Shown here: positions 17,403 through 25,660 of the stretch, piece by piece
Layout of the letters: each line of letters begins with the position of its first letter
Position numbering within the stretch: the first letter of the stretch is position 1
Assembly: GCA_017430925.1 (NCBI GenBank)
Contig: JAFRMA010000017.1
Location: forward strand, 1-51,232
Length of the DNA stretch: 51,232 nt
From: Solobacterium sp.
GTDB taxonomy: Bacteria; Bacillota_I; Bacilli_A; Erysipelotrichales; Erysipelotrichaceae
Reading direction: 5' to 3'
Program-made: the position numbers and the translations under genes
Notes under the pieces: generated by a model
The model's input: only the letters and a program-made list of their open reading frames with translations
Database searches by the model: none
Told to the model about the DNA's origin: nothing

Positions 17403-17846
17403 TCATTTCAGATTACTCTTCATCACATCCAGGTAGTTCAGAATCGTATGAACATCCTCATCAGAAAGCCCCTGGGTAACTTCATATCCCCATTCGGATA
17501 CTGTTTTGCGGATCTTCGGGATCAGCGCTTCCCCTTCCGGTGTCAGATACAGACGGTATTTCCGGCGGTTTTTCGGATTTCTCTCCCGGATGATATATCC
17601 CTGTTCTTCCAGCTGCAGTGCGCTTCTGGCAATCCTGGTCTTATCGATATTCAGTATTTCCACCAGGTTTTCCTGACTTAATCCGGGTTCATGCCAAAGA
17701 GAAATCAGGAAGTAGAATTGATGTCCGATCAGTCCGTACGGAGCCAGATGTTCATTCATGTATCTGCGGCGATGTCTTTCCAGACGGCCGATTCCCGCCC
17801 CGAGAGCGCGCATATCTTCAATTTGTTGTTTCGAGCGTTTAACCAT
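17403..17846 (-). CDS. MarR-family transcriptional regulator
   Basis: 147 aa from the ATG at 17846, which has AGGTGG upstream; the longer open frame runs over its own promoter. Winged-helix DNA-binding domain: LSQENLVEILNIDKTRIARSA is the helix-turn-helix, followed by the wing RERNPKNRRKYRLYLTPEGE. MarR proteins bind as dimers and usually repress their own gene until a small ligand binds. Its neighbours are housekeeping genes, so the regulon is unclear. A palindrome over its promoter supports autoregulation. Confidence 0.9.
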   Translation of the reverse strand: MVKRSKQQIEDMRALGAGIGRLERHRRRYMNEHLAPYGLIGHQFYFLISLWHEPGLSQENLVEILNIDKTRIARSALQLEEQGYIIRERNPKNRRKYRLYLTPEGEALIPKIRKTVSEWGYEVTQGLSDEDVHTILNYLDVMKSNLK

Positions 17847-17866
17847 ATTACCACCTCGCCTGCAAC

Positions 17867-17909
17867 TGTTGCTAATAACAACATTACATATCCCGGCACG
17901 AGATGTCAA
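17867..17909 (-). promoter_or_regulatory. Promoter and likely autoregulatory operator of the MarR gene
   Basis: -35 TTGACA (17909-17904), 17-nt spacer, -10 TAATGT (17886-17881). TGTTG and CAACA (17867-17871 and 17879-17883) form an inverted repeat, 7-nt gap, covering the -10 edge and transcription start, a normal place for a MarR dimer site. Confidence 0.6.
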
Positions 17910-17967
17910 GAAAAAACAATATTACTGGAATAATTAACAGATAATTTCAGTATAGAATGGGATGATT

Positions 17968-18008
17968 GAAAAAGCTCTGAAGAGTCCATACTCTTACAGA
18001 GCTTTTCT
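17968..18008. terminator. Terminator downstream of ssb
   Basis: AAAAGCTCTG and CAGAGCTTTT arms enclose a second short stem (AAGAGT/ACTCTT). T runs on both sides allow termination in either direction. The remaining bases up to the MarR promoter show no gene. Confidence 0.8.
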
Positions 18009-18037
18009 TCTGGAACGATCTGTTTATCCTGATCTTC

Positions 18038-18367
18038 TCAGGCATTTCTCATCCGTTCCGAAATAAAAGATACCTTTTCCGCCACAACTTCACTGTTGTA
18101 GTATCGTACATCATTCTTGTCATAGACATCTGCCTGCAGCCTGCCCTTGACTGCCACCACACTGCCTGGTTTACATACTGCGGCGCATTCTTCCGCAATC
18201 CCCTTCCATAAGATCACCTGGAATAAATCGGATGCCAGTACACCATCTTCATTGCGGAAACTGCGGTCAACTTCAAGGATCATCTTTCCCACCGTATTTC
18301 CCTGCGCTGTCTTCCGGACATCCGGCAGTTCCTTGACTCTTCCGACAAGAACACATTGATTTAACAT
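18038..18367 (-). CDS. ssb: Short single-stranded DNA-binding protein
   Basis: 109 aa OB-fold SSB. Start MLNQCVLVGRVKELPDVR is the usual N terminus, followed by the SDLFQVILWKGIAEECAAVC core and GSVVAVKGRLQADVY. It ends right after the OB fold and lacks the linker and the acidic DDDIPF-type tip that recruits partner proteins. This resembles the short second SSB of Bacillus (SsbB/YwpH, competence related), and a replicative SSB next to rpsF/rpsR is expected elsewhere. The start has AGGAGGCGAAGTT. Confidence 0.88.
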   Translation of the reverse strand: MLNQCVLVGRVKELPDVRKTAQGNTVGKMILEVDRSFRNEDGVLASDLFQVILWKGIAEECAAVCKPGSVVAVKGRLQADVYDKNDVRYYNSEVVAEKVSFISERMRNA

Positions 18368-18442
18368 AACTTCGCCTCCTGTTGATGTGTACTGATTATG
18401 TCAGTTACAGAATGAGAATACAAACCGGTAAACTTGCCGGTT
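18368..18442 (-). promoter_or_regulatory. ssb promoter region with hairpin
   Basis: A -10 CATAAT with a TTGTAT -35 17 nt upstream can be placed before ssb. AACCGG (18423-18428) and CCGGTT (18437-18442) form an inverted repeat just upstream that touches the -35. Function unknown; it could be an operator. Confidence 0.4.
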
Positions 18443-18449
18443 TTGAAAC

Positions 18450-18487
18450 AAAAAGACAAATTTCACCAGTAGAAATTTGTCTTTTTT
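18450..18487 (-). terminator. Strong terminator after the FeoB-associated gene
   Basis: AAAAGACAAATTTC and GAAATTTGTCTTTT form a long stem with a 7-nt loop and T/A runs on both ends. Confidence 0.9.
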
Positions 18488-18504
18488 GGAACTCATATAC
18501 AAAT

Positions 18505-18708
18505 TCAGATACGCAGAAACTTCCGTATACGATTTCTTCTCCGGATCGCTTTCTGCGCTTTTTTCACGTCATTCGCCCAATGACAAGTGCTTCCGCATGC
18601 GCTGCAGTTTCCGCCGCAGCTGCTGATTCCCGTCTTCTTCAGATACAGGATATCCAGGATAACGATTATGACAAGGATCACAAGAATGATCCAGGATGCC
18701 GTATTCAT
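18505..18708 (-). CDS. FeoB-associated Cys-rich membrane protein
   Basis: 67 aa. A single N-terminal membrane helix (residues 5-24) is followed by a Cys cluster SCGGNCSACGSTC and a basic tail (KAIRRRNRIRKFLRI). This is the layout of the small FeoB-associated (P12-like) proteins normally encoded beside ferrous iron transporters. No feoA/feoB is next to it here, so it is an orphan copy. It starts after AAGGAGGCGG, 25 nt beyond ftsK, and is probably cotranscribed with it. Confidence 0.85.
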   Translation of the reverse strand: MNTASWIILVILVIIVILDILYLKKTGISSCGGNCSACGSTCHWANDVKKAQKAIRRRNRIRKFLRI

Positions 18709-18733
18709 TCTAGCCGCCTCCTTTCAGCGAAAA

Positions 18734-21370
18734 CTATTCTCCGGGTTTGATCAGTACATCTCTGGGCTTGGAACCCTTGGCTGCCCCGATCACACCTTCC
18801 TGTTCCAGATAATCGATCAATCTTGCGGCACGGTTATAGCCTATACCGAAGCGTCTCTGCAACAGAGAAGTAGATGCCTTCTGCTGGGCAATCACATAAT
18901 CACGGATCTCCGGGTATAACGGGTCCACATCCTGCGGATTATTACCGAAACCGGAGCTTTCTCCATTGGTTTCATTCAGTGTCACAAAACGGTCATCATA
19001 CTGCGGAGCTGCCTGTTGTGAGACATAATTCGCAATGCTTTCCACTTCGCTGTCACTGACATATACACCCTGTACACGCATGGCATTGGATTCGCCGATT
19101 GGCAGATACAGCATATCACCGTAGCCTAACAGACGCTCAGCACCGACGTGGTCCAGAATCGTACGGGAATCGATACCGCTGGATACCGCAAACGCGATAC
19201 GGCTGGGGATATTGGCCTTAATAACACCGGTAATGACATCGGTGGATGGTCTCTGTGTCGCTACGATCAGGTGAATACCGGCAGCTCTGGCCAGCTGTGT
19301 AATACGCTGGATCGAGCTTTCTACTTCTTTTCCGGCGACCAGCATCAGATCCGCAAGCTCATCGATAATGACTACGATATAAGGCATACGCGCCAGTCTC
19401 GGCTCCGCATCTGCCGGTTGTTTATCTACTTTATCGTTGAATCCCTGGATATTCCTTACACCGGTACGGGAGAATGCGTCATAACGCTGTTCCATGATCT
19501 CTACGATGATCTTCAGAGCATTGCTGGCCATCAGGGCATCGTTAATGACCGGTCCGATCAGATGAGGAATATTGTGGTATGGTGTAAATTCCACCTTCTT
19601 AGGATCAACCAGAAGGAGCTTAACCGCATCCGGTTTAGTCCTCATCAGGATTGAAGTAATAATGGAGTTCATACATACCGATTTACCGGAACCGGTTGCA
19701 CCGGCAATCAGCATATGCGGCATCTTATCCAGACGGCAGGTCACCGGCTTGCCGAAAAGGTCTTTACCAAGATAGATCGTCAGCGGATGGTCATCGATCT
19801 TCCCCGAGGTTTCATCAATCAGTTCTTTTAATTTCACCGGTGTGGACTTCACATTCGGAATCTCTATACCGACAGCATTATGTCCGGGAATCGGCGCTTC
19901 TATACGTACATCCTTTACTGCCAGCTGCATCTTGATATCATCTGCCAGACCGAGGATCCTGGATACCTTGATGTTGGATTCCGGCTTGATTTCGAATTTC
20001 GTAACCGCCGGACCGATATGTGTATCCATCAATGTCGCTTCAATATCAAAGTTACGCAGTACCTGGATCAGGAGTTCACCCTTCTCCTGGGCAGCGAGAA
20101 CATTTTCCTGATTGTTATTTCTGTCTTTCTCCGAAAGATGTACATCCCTGGCGTTTGGTATCTTATACTTCTTCGCCCGCATCTTCCGCTCTTCTTCCGG
20201 GGTAACTTTCTTCGGCGCTGGTTTTACCGGTTCCTGTACGGGTTTTCTTACTTCCTGCGCAGGCATCGGACCAACGACCTCTTCTTCCGGAATCTCTGCA
20301 GGAATGATTTCCTCTTCCGTTACCGCGTCAACATCGTCATATTCATCTTCATCGTATACATTCAGATTCTCAAACGATGATTCATACGAAGGCCTGGACG
20401 GCGGCACACTGTGGCGGTCCACCAGATCATCCACACTCAGGAACATGGTCTTCTGCACAGGATCTTCTTTTTTCTCTTCCCGCATATCACTCAGGAAATC
20501 ACTGGTTTCCGGATGATCATCCACGATCAGGGAATCCATGATACCGTTACTGGGAATGACCTCCTGTACTTTCGGTGTGATCGTCAGTTCTTCCGTATCA
20601 TCCACTTTCAGCATGGTGGAAGGTTTTTCCAGCTGGTTCTCTGTCAGTTTCAGAGGCACTTCCTGCGGCGCTGCAGGTGAAGGAGTCATGGGTTTTGCCT
20701 TGGCTACTGCCTGTACAAGCGGCGGTTCTTCCTCTTCCTCGCCGTCATCCTCTTCATAATCTTCCGTAGAGAAGTATTCCACGACGGTATGGAACGCGTC
20801 CTTGTATACCTTGAGATTCACCAGGAGCAAGGCGGAAATCACCAGCAGTACACCGATTACAAGCATCGTACCGGTACGGTCCACCAGCATCGTCGTCAGT
20901 GCCAGCAAGAGCGCGCCGATCAGTCCGCCGCCGACTTTTGCGGGTCCTGTGCCTTCAAAATAAGAAGCCAGATCCGAGACATAATCCAGGTAGATCTCCC
21001 ACCCGCGCATGTCTTTCGCAGTATCGCTGAGCGCGCACCAAAGCAGGATTGCGGTAACGATCAAAATGATGGCCAGCGGATTCTTACTCCTTGTGCTGCC
21101 TTCTTTGTGCTTATTTATAATCGTTATCACGATCTGTAAGACGATGATGACCATGACAATGACATACAGTTTACCAAATAAAAATCTCTGCAGATTACTG
21201 AGGAATTTACCAATCATCCCCATCTTGGTATAGGCAATGATGGTGATGGCAGACAGGATCACAATGGTGATCCATTGTCTGAGTTCTTCTTCCTGCTGAA
21301 TTTCCGCCTTGGTCTTTCTGCGTTTCGTTGTCTTTTTCTTCGCCGTTGTCTTCTTCTTACTCTGCGCCAC
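18734..21370 (-). CDS. ftsK: DNA translocase FtsK/SpoIIIE
   Basis: Septum-located motor that pumps chromosomal DNA during division. 878 aa, GTG start at 21370 with AGGAAAGG upstream. A Lys-rich N terminus is followed by about four membrane helices (residues 33-185), then an acidic Pro/Glu-rich linker to about 400. The motor has Walker A IAGATGSGKSVCMNS near residue 555, Walker B VVIIDELADLM and ATQRPSTDVITG. The C-terminal gamma winged helix (TSLLQRRFGIGYNRAARLID) reads KOPS/SRS sequences. It is 20 nt downstream of the RNase J gene. Confidence 0.97.
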   Translation of the reverse strand: MAQSKKKTTAKKKTTKRRKTKAEIQQEEELRQWITIVILSAITIIAYTKMGMIGKFLSNLQRFLFGKLYVIVMVIIVLQIVITIINKHKEGSTRSKNPLAIILIVTAILLWCALSDTAKDMRGWEIYLDYVSDLASYFEGTGPAKVGGGLIGALLLALTTMLVDRTGTMLVIGVLLVISALLLVNLKVYKDAFHTVVEYFSTEDYEEDDGEEEEEPPLVQAVAKAKPMTPSPAAPQEVPLKLTENQLEKPSTMLKVDDTEELTITPKVQEVIPSNGIMDSLIVDDHPETSDFLSDMREEKKEDPVQKTMFLSVDDLVDRHSVPPSRPSYESSFENLNVYDEDEYDDVDAVTEEEIIPAEIPEEEVVGPMPAQEVRKPVQEPVKPAPKKVTPEEERKMRAKKYKIPNARDVHLSEKDRNNNQENVLAAQEKGELLIQVLRNFDIEATLMDTHIGPAVTKFEIKPESNIKVSRILGLADDIKMQLAVKDVRIEAPIPGHNAVGIEIPNVKSTPVKLKELIDETSGKIDDHPLTIYLGKDLFGKPVTCRLDKMPHMLIAGATGSGKSVCMNSIITSILMRTKPDAVKLLLVDPKKVEFTPYHNIPHLIGPVINDALMASNALKIIVEIMEQRYDAFSRTGVRNIQGFNDKVDKQPADAEPRLARMPYIVVIIDELADLMLVAGKEVESSIQRITQLARAAGIHLIVATQRPSTDVITGVIKANIPSRIAFAVSSGIDSRTILDHVGAERLLGYGDMLYLPIGESNAMRVQGVYVSDSEVESIANYVSQQAAPQYDDRFVTLNETNGESSGFGNNPQDVDPLYPEIRDYVIAQQKASTSLLQRRFGIGYNRAARLIDYLEQEGVIGAAKGSKPRDVLIKPGE

Positions 21371-21390
21371 TTCGAATCCTTTCCTGTTTA

Positions 21391-23055
21391 TCAGTCTGCC
21401 GTATTGATTTCCACGATCGCAGGTAAGATCATCGGACGTTTTCCTGTCTCTTTCATGACATACCGGCTGATTCTCTCCCTGGCTTCCGCCCGGCAGTTCA
21501 GATTATCGTAACTATTAGATTTTACCGCATCTTCGATGGTTTTTTCCATAATCGTACCGATTTCCTTAATAATGTAATCCGCGTCTTTCAGATAGATTAC
21601 ACCCCGGCTCTGCACATCCGGACCACCGATGACTTCCTTTGTCGCATGATTGACCACCACACCAACGATGATCGCACCGTCCGTACTTAATACTTCTCTG
21701 TCTTTTAATACCATACCCTGGGCATCCAGGTTATCATTACCGTCGATCAGGACATCTCCGACATTGATCATGTCATAATTCCGTTCCAGCTGTCCGTCTG
21801 TGATCGTTGCGACCTGCCCGTCATCCAGAACGAGGATACTAGTTGCAGGAAACCCCATATTCAGCGCGATATTCGCGTTGGAGATCAGCTGGCGATACTC
21901 TCCCTTGACCGGAATATAATACTTCGGACTGATCAGGTAGATCATCATCTTCAGATCTTCGATCGACGCATGCATACTCCAGGCACGCTTGCTGTCCACC
22001 GCATGTACCTTGGATGTTTCATAATACAGGTCATCTTCCATGGCACTGGCTTCACGCTCCGTACCAGGCACACCCGGTGAGGCGATAATCACGGTATCTG
22101 TTTCTCTTAACTGGATCAGATCATCTTCACGTGACGCGATCTTGTGTACTTTCTTAAACAATGTAGAACCGGTGCCGCCGATGATCACCACAACATTCTC
22201 CAGATCGTTGTTGAAGTTCTGGGGAGCGATATCCAGACCCACAGGAATACGGTAATATCCCAAAGAAGCCATATCCTGCATCAGATTTCTCAGTTCTTCA
22301 TCATAGATCATGATCTTGCGGTTAAACCGGTAAGCCAGTTCAACGATTTCAATTACACGATACAGATTCTGGCTGTAGGTAGTGATAATGATACGGCCGT
22401 CCGCTTCCTCAAAATACGGCTCGATCTGCTTGGTAATACGATGATTCGGAGCACTGTGACCCTCTCTTGTGGAACCCACAGACTCTGTCATCAAAGCCAG
22501 AACACCCTTGGAACCGATATCCGTGATATCCAGCATGTCAAACTTGAACGCATCTGCCTTGGTGTCATAGTCTACGATGAATTCACTGGTATAGACCACA
22601 TAGCCATCTTCTGTCTTGATTGCCACACCGAAACCATCCGCAATCGACTGTGTCGTTCCAAACGTACGGATCTGCGTACTGCCGATCTTGAACGTGGAAT
22701 TTCTCTTGATCCGGTGGATGTTGTAGTCCTTCAGTTTCTCCTTATGCGCGACCCGCTCAAACATCTTGGCGGTTAACGGTGCCATATATACCGGTACATT
22801 GACTTCCTTCAGGAAATGTACCAGAGCTCCCATTACATCATCATGACCATGAGTGATAAACACTCCTTTGATTCGTTCACTGTTTTCTTTCAGATACTGG
22901 AAATCCGGGATGATCATCTCTATACCCAGAGAATCACCATCCGGATATTTCATCCCGCACTCAATAACGAAAATATCTTCGTTATTCTCTACGACAAACA
23001 TATTTTTACCGTCTTCGTCGAGACCGCCCAGCGCAAAAAACCGAACTTTGCTCAT
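21391..23055 (-). CDS. rnjB: RNase J2-like protein with altered metal site
   Basis: 554 aa with metallo-beta-lactamase, beta-CASP and C-terminal domains of RNase J. It begins VRFFALGGLDEDGKNMFVVE. The metal motif HxHxDH reads HGHDDVMG near residue 68, with Val in place of the last His, and the later PVHGEYR motif reads PVKGEYR near residue 382. These changes resemble the weakly active J2 subunit rather than J1, so it probably works in a complex with a J1 encoded elsewhere in mRNA decay. RBS GGAGGGATCCT. J2 assignment is inferred from the motif losses. Confidence 0.85.
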   Translation of the reverse strand: MSKVRFFALGGLDEDGKNMFVVENNEDIFVIECGMKYPDGDSLGIEMIIPDFQYLKENSERIKGVFITHGHDDVMGALVHFLKEVNVPVYMAPLTAKMFERVAHKEKLKDYNIHRIKRNSTFKIGSTQIRTFGTTQSIADGFGVAIKTEDGYVVYTSEFIVDYDTKADAFKFDMLDITDIGSKGVLALMTESVGSTREGHSAPNHRITKQIEPYFEEADGRIIITTYSQNLYRVIEIVELAYRFNRKIMIYDEELRNLMQDMASLGYYRIPVGLDIAPQNFNNDLENVVVIIGGTGSTLFKKVHKIASREDDLIQLRETDTVIIASPGVPGTEREASAMEDDLYYETSKVHAVDSKRAWSMHASIEDLKMMIYLISPKYYIPVKGEYRQLISNANIALNMGFPATSILVLDDGQVATITDGQLERNYDMINVGDVLIDGNDNLDAQGMVLKDREVLSTDGAIIVGVVVNHATKEVIGGPDVQSRGVIYLKDADYIIKEIGTIMEKTIEDAVKSNSYDNLNCRAEARERISRYVMKETGKRPMILPAIVEINTAD

Positions 23056-23075
23056 AGGATCCCTCCATTCATATG

Positions 23076-23100
23076 ATTATATCTATTATAAGTCAAATTC
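23076..23100 (-). promoter_or_regulatory. Promoter of the RNase J-ftsK transcript
   Basis: Two overlapping TATAAT boxes on the minus strand (23081-23076 and 23090-23085), with a TTAGAA -35 16 nt before the first. About 20-25 nt of leader with GGAGGG follow. Confidence 0.55.
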
Positions 23101-23133
23101 TAACCTCGAACAATGATACACAACGATACGAAA

Positions 23134-24573
23134 TCAGTTCTCTTCCATTTCTCCATTCAGGGAATAACTGCGCGCTTCGGTGATCTTTACCTTTACCAGA
23201 TCACCCGCGTATACCTGGTCAGCGGTGAAATTCACCAGTTTGTTGTCAGCGCTGTATCCGGCATAAACATGGTCATTCTTCTTAGATATCCCGTCACATA
23301 GTACTTCTACGGTCTTACCGACATACTGCTCATTCTTCTGTCTGGCATACATGCCGATTCTCTCATTCAGACGTTCCAGACGTTCTTTCTTTACTTCTGC
23401 AGGGATATCGTCCGGCATGGCTGCCGCAGGTGTTCCTTCCCGGGGGCTGTAGATAAAGGTGAAGGCTGCGTCAAACTGACAGTAATCCGCCAGTTTCAGC
23501 GTATCCTCAAACTGTTCTTCAGTCTCCTGCGGGAACCCGACGATGATATCCGTGGTAAAGGTCATCTGCGGGATCTTAGCCTTGATTTCATCATACAACT
23601 CAAAATAGCGGGACGAGGTATATCCCCTGTTCATCTTCTTCAGGATCTCATCAGAACCGCTCTGTACAGGTAAATGAAGTGAATTCATGATGTTGTCATA
23701 CTTTGCCATGACATCAATCGTAGAAGATGTATAGTCACGGGGATGCGATGTATAAAAACGGATACGGTCAATCCCGGTCAGCGCGCACTGTTCCAGAAGT
23801 TGTGTAAACCCGTCCTGCATCTGCAGATCCTTGCCGTACGCATTGACATTCTGTCCCAGCAGTGTAACTTCCTTACCGCCGGAAGCCTTGAATTCCCGGA
23901 TTTCTTCCAGGATATGTTCCATCTTACGGCTTCTCTCTTTCCCCCTTGTATAGGGAACGATACAGTATGTACAGAACTTATCACACCCGTACATGATATT
24001 CACATAGGCTTTATGACGATGTGTACGGGATACCGGCATGCCTTCGGTTATTCTTCCCTCAATGGATTCCACATCCACAATACGCTGTCTTCTGCGCATG
24101 AAATCTGCCAGAAGTTCCGGAAAACGATCCAGATTATGTGTACCGAAGATGATATCCACCTGCGGATACTTCCGGATCAGGGTATTCACAACGCCCTCTT
24201 CCTGCGCCATACATCCGCACAGCACAAAGATCTTCTCCGGATCTTTCTTCTTCAGCGGTTTCAGATTCCCGACTTCTCCCAGGACGTGTTCCTCCGCATT
24301 CTTCCGGATCGCGCAAGTGTTGAAGAGGATCACATCCGCGTCTTTCTCTTCTTCTGCTTCGGTGAAGGACATCGCCTTCAGTAAACCGCTCAGAGTCTCC
24401 GAATCACGTACATTTGCCTGACATCCGTAGGTGCGGATCGCAAACGTCTTTCCTGCGCCGAGAACAGACATCTCCGGGGTCATCAGGAATTCGTTGGTTT
24501 CCGCCTGCTGGTTGCGGGTCATTCTCTTCCTGGCGGCGTTCTGGTCGGGTAATTTATAATCATTCTTTTTCAT
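23134..24573 (-). CDS. miaB: tRNA-2-methylthio-N6-isopentenyladenosine synthase MiaB
   Basis: Radical SAM methylthiotransferase that adds the 2-methylthio group to i6A37 of tRNA. 479 aa. N-terminal UPF0004 domain cysteines are in TYGCQANVRDSE, FNTCAIRKNAEEH and LCGCMAQEE. The radical SAM cluster is CDKFCTYCIVPYTRG near residue 200. A C-terminal TRAM domain (about 410-475) follows. The first 35 residues form a polar extension before the domain. No Shine-Dalgarno is visible and the -10 box is only 9 nt from the ATG, so the mRNA may be leaderless. Confidence 0.96.
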   Translation of the reverse strand: MKKNDYKLPDQNAARKRMTRNQQAETNEFLMTPEMSVLGAGKTFAIRTYGCQANVRDSETLSGLLKAMSFTEAEEEKDADVILFNTCAIRKNAEEHVLGEVGNLKPLKKKDPEKIFVLCGCMAQEEGVVNTLIRKYPQVDIIFGTHNLDRFPELLADFMRRRQRIVDVESIEGRITEGMPVSRTHRHKAYVNIMYGCDKFCTYCIVPYTRGKERSRKMEHILEEIREFKASGGKEVTLLGQNVNAYGKDLQMQDGFTQLLEQCALTGIDRIRFYTSHPRDYTSSTIDVMAKYDNIMNSLHLPVQSGSDEILKKMNRGYTSSRYFELYDEIKAKIPQMTFTTDIIVGFPQETEEQFEDTLKLADYCQFDAAFTFIYSPREGTPAAAMPDDIPAEVKKERLERLNERIGMYARQKNEQYVGKTVEVLCDGISKKNDHVYAGYSADNKLVNFTADQVYAGDLVKVKITEARSYSLNGEMEEN

Positions 24574-24582
24574 ACGCTGAGT

Positions 24583-24591
24583 ATTATACCA
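24583..24591 (-). promoter_or_regulatory. Extended -10 promoter of miaB (near-leaderless)
   Basis: TGG plus TATAAT (24588-24583) on the minus strand, 9 nt from the miaB ATG at 24573. The transcript would start about 2-3 nt before the start codon. It follows directly on the ferredoxin terminator hairpin, whose T tract overlaps the spacer. Confidence 0.6.
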
Positions 24592-24593
24592 CA

Positions 24594-24640
24594 GAAAAAT
24601 CCCCGGCGATTGATGTCCTCTTCAATACCGGGGATTTTAT
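24594..24640 (-). terminator. Terminator of the ferredoxin gene
   Basis: AAAATCCCCGG and CCGGGGATTTT arms (24596-24606 and 24628-24638) with a 21-nt loop; T/A runs occur on both sides. Confidence 0.88.
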
Positions 24641-24649
24641 TGACTTTGC

Positions 24650-24826
24650 TTACTTCTCTGTAATTGCTTCTACAGGGCAGGTTCCGATGCATGCACCACA
24701 GCCGATGCAGATTTCTTCGTTAGATTCGGACTTACCTTCTTCATCAAGTTCAAGAGCACCTACAGGGCATACACCTACGCATGCACCACAGCCGATGCAA
24801 AGTTCCTTATTAACAGTTACTGGCAT
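24650..24826 (-). CDS. 2[4Fe-4S] ferredoxin
   Basis: 58 aa clostridial-type electron carrier. Two cluster motifs, each CIGCGAC followed two residues later by a Cys-Pro (CVGVCP and CIGTCP), sit at residues 10-21 and 40-51 in an internal duplication with an acidic linker. Start MPVTVNKEL is preceded by AGGAGGAACAACAA. Flanked by its own promoter and a strong terminator, so it is monocistronic and probably highly expressed. Low-potential carrier for anaerobic redox enzymes, which fits an anaerobic host. Confidence 0.96.
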   Translation of the reverse strand: MPVTVNKELCIGCGACVGVCPVGALELDEEGKSESNEEICIGCGACIGTCPVEAITEK

Positions 24827-24848
24827 TTGTTGTTCCTCCTATGCATAG

Positions 24849-24857
24849 ATTATACCA
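24849..24857 (-). promoter_or_regulatory. Extended -10 promoter of the ferredoxin gene
   Basis: TGG plus consensus TATAAT (24854-24849) on the minus strand, about 22 nt before the ATG; the -35 is poor. Confidence 0.65.
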
Positions 24858-24882
24858 CTTTTTTCCCTTTGAAAAGTAAAGA

Positions 24883-25659
24883 TTATTCAGATGGTCTTTC
24901 CATGATCCTGGTGATCTTTACCGCCCGGTTTGTCCGGTCATCAATTTCAATCACACAGCCGCAGATCACCGCCGGTCCTTCTGCCGGGACAAAGTGGGTT
25001 TTTTCACTGTTCAGCGTACGCGCCAGCACTTCCTCCACACTACGTCCGAGAATGCTTTGGAACGTTCCGCACATGCCCGCATCAGTGATGTAGGCACAGC
25101 CATCCAGGATCTGTTCATCTGCTGTCTGCACGTGGGTATGCGTGCCTAATACAGCCGTAACCTGATCCTTAAAAATGTGGAAAAAAATCTCCTTCTCTCC
25201 GGTCGCTTCCGCGTGAAGATCAACGATCACGATTTCTGCCTGTATCTCTTCAAGGAGTCTCTGCATCACCGTAATCGGAGATTCTGTTGCCTGATCCATG
25301 AAGATCGTTCCCAGAAGATTGATTACCGCAATCCTTTTTCCCTTACACTCCCGGATCACACGGCCCCTGCCGGTCTCCGCAGGATCCATATTCTCGGGAC
25401 GTACAAGATCCGGACAGTTTTCAAACTGGTCCATGATCTCTCTTTTGGAATATGCGTGATTACCCAGCGTGATTACATCCGTGCCGGCATCCTTCAGACT
25501 CTGATAGATCTTCGTGGTAATTCCCTTTCCGTGGGCGGAATTCTCGGCATTGATGATCGTAAAGTCAATACCATAGGTCTGCTGAAGAAATGGCAGGCGC
25601 TGTAAAACAGCGTTCCTGCCACTTTTTCCGACAATATCTCCAAGAAATAGTATCTTCAT
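24883..25659 (-). CDS. ymdB: YmdB-family calcineurin-like phosphodiesterase
   Basis: 258 aa. Binuclear metallophosphoesterase; the Bacillus YmdB hydrolyses 2',3'-cyclic nucleotides and affects RNase Y-linked developmental choices. Metal ligands are visible in FLGDIVGKSGR (Asp), INAENSAHG (Glu-Asn), LGNHAYSK (Asn-His), VDLHAEATGEK (His) and GTHTHVQTADE (His-x-His). The TIGR00282 family length is 255-265 aa. It follows rny by 1 nt, the same order as ymdA-ymdB in Bacillus. Confidence 0.94.
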   Translation of the reverse strand: MKILFLGDIVGKSGRNAVLQRLPFLQQTYGIDFTIINAENSAHGKGITTKIYQSLKDAGTDVITLGNHAYSKREIMDQFENCPDLVRPENMDPAETGRGRVIRECKGKRIAVINLLGTIFMDQATESPITVMQRLLEEIQAEIVIVDLHAEATGEKEIFFHIFKDQVTAVLGTHTHVQTADEQILDGCAYITDAGMCGTFQSILGRSVEEVLARTLNSEKTHFVPAEGPAVICGCVIEIDDRTNRAVKITRIMERPSE

Positions 25660-25660
25660 C

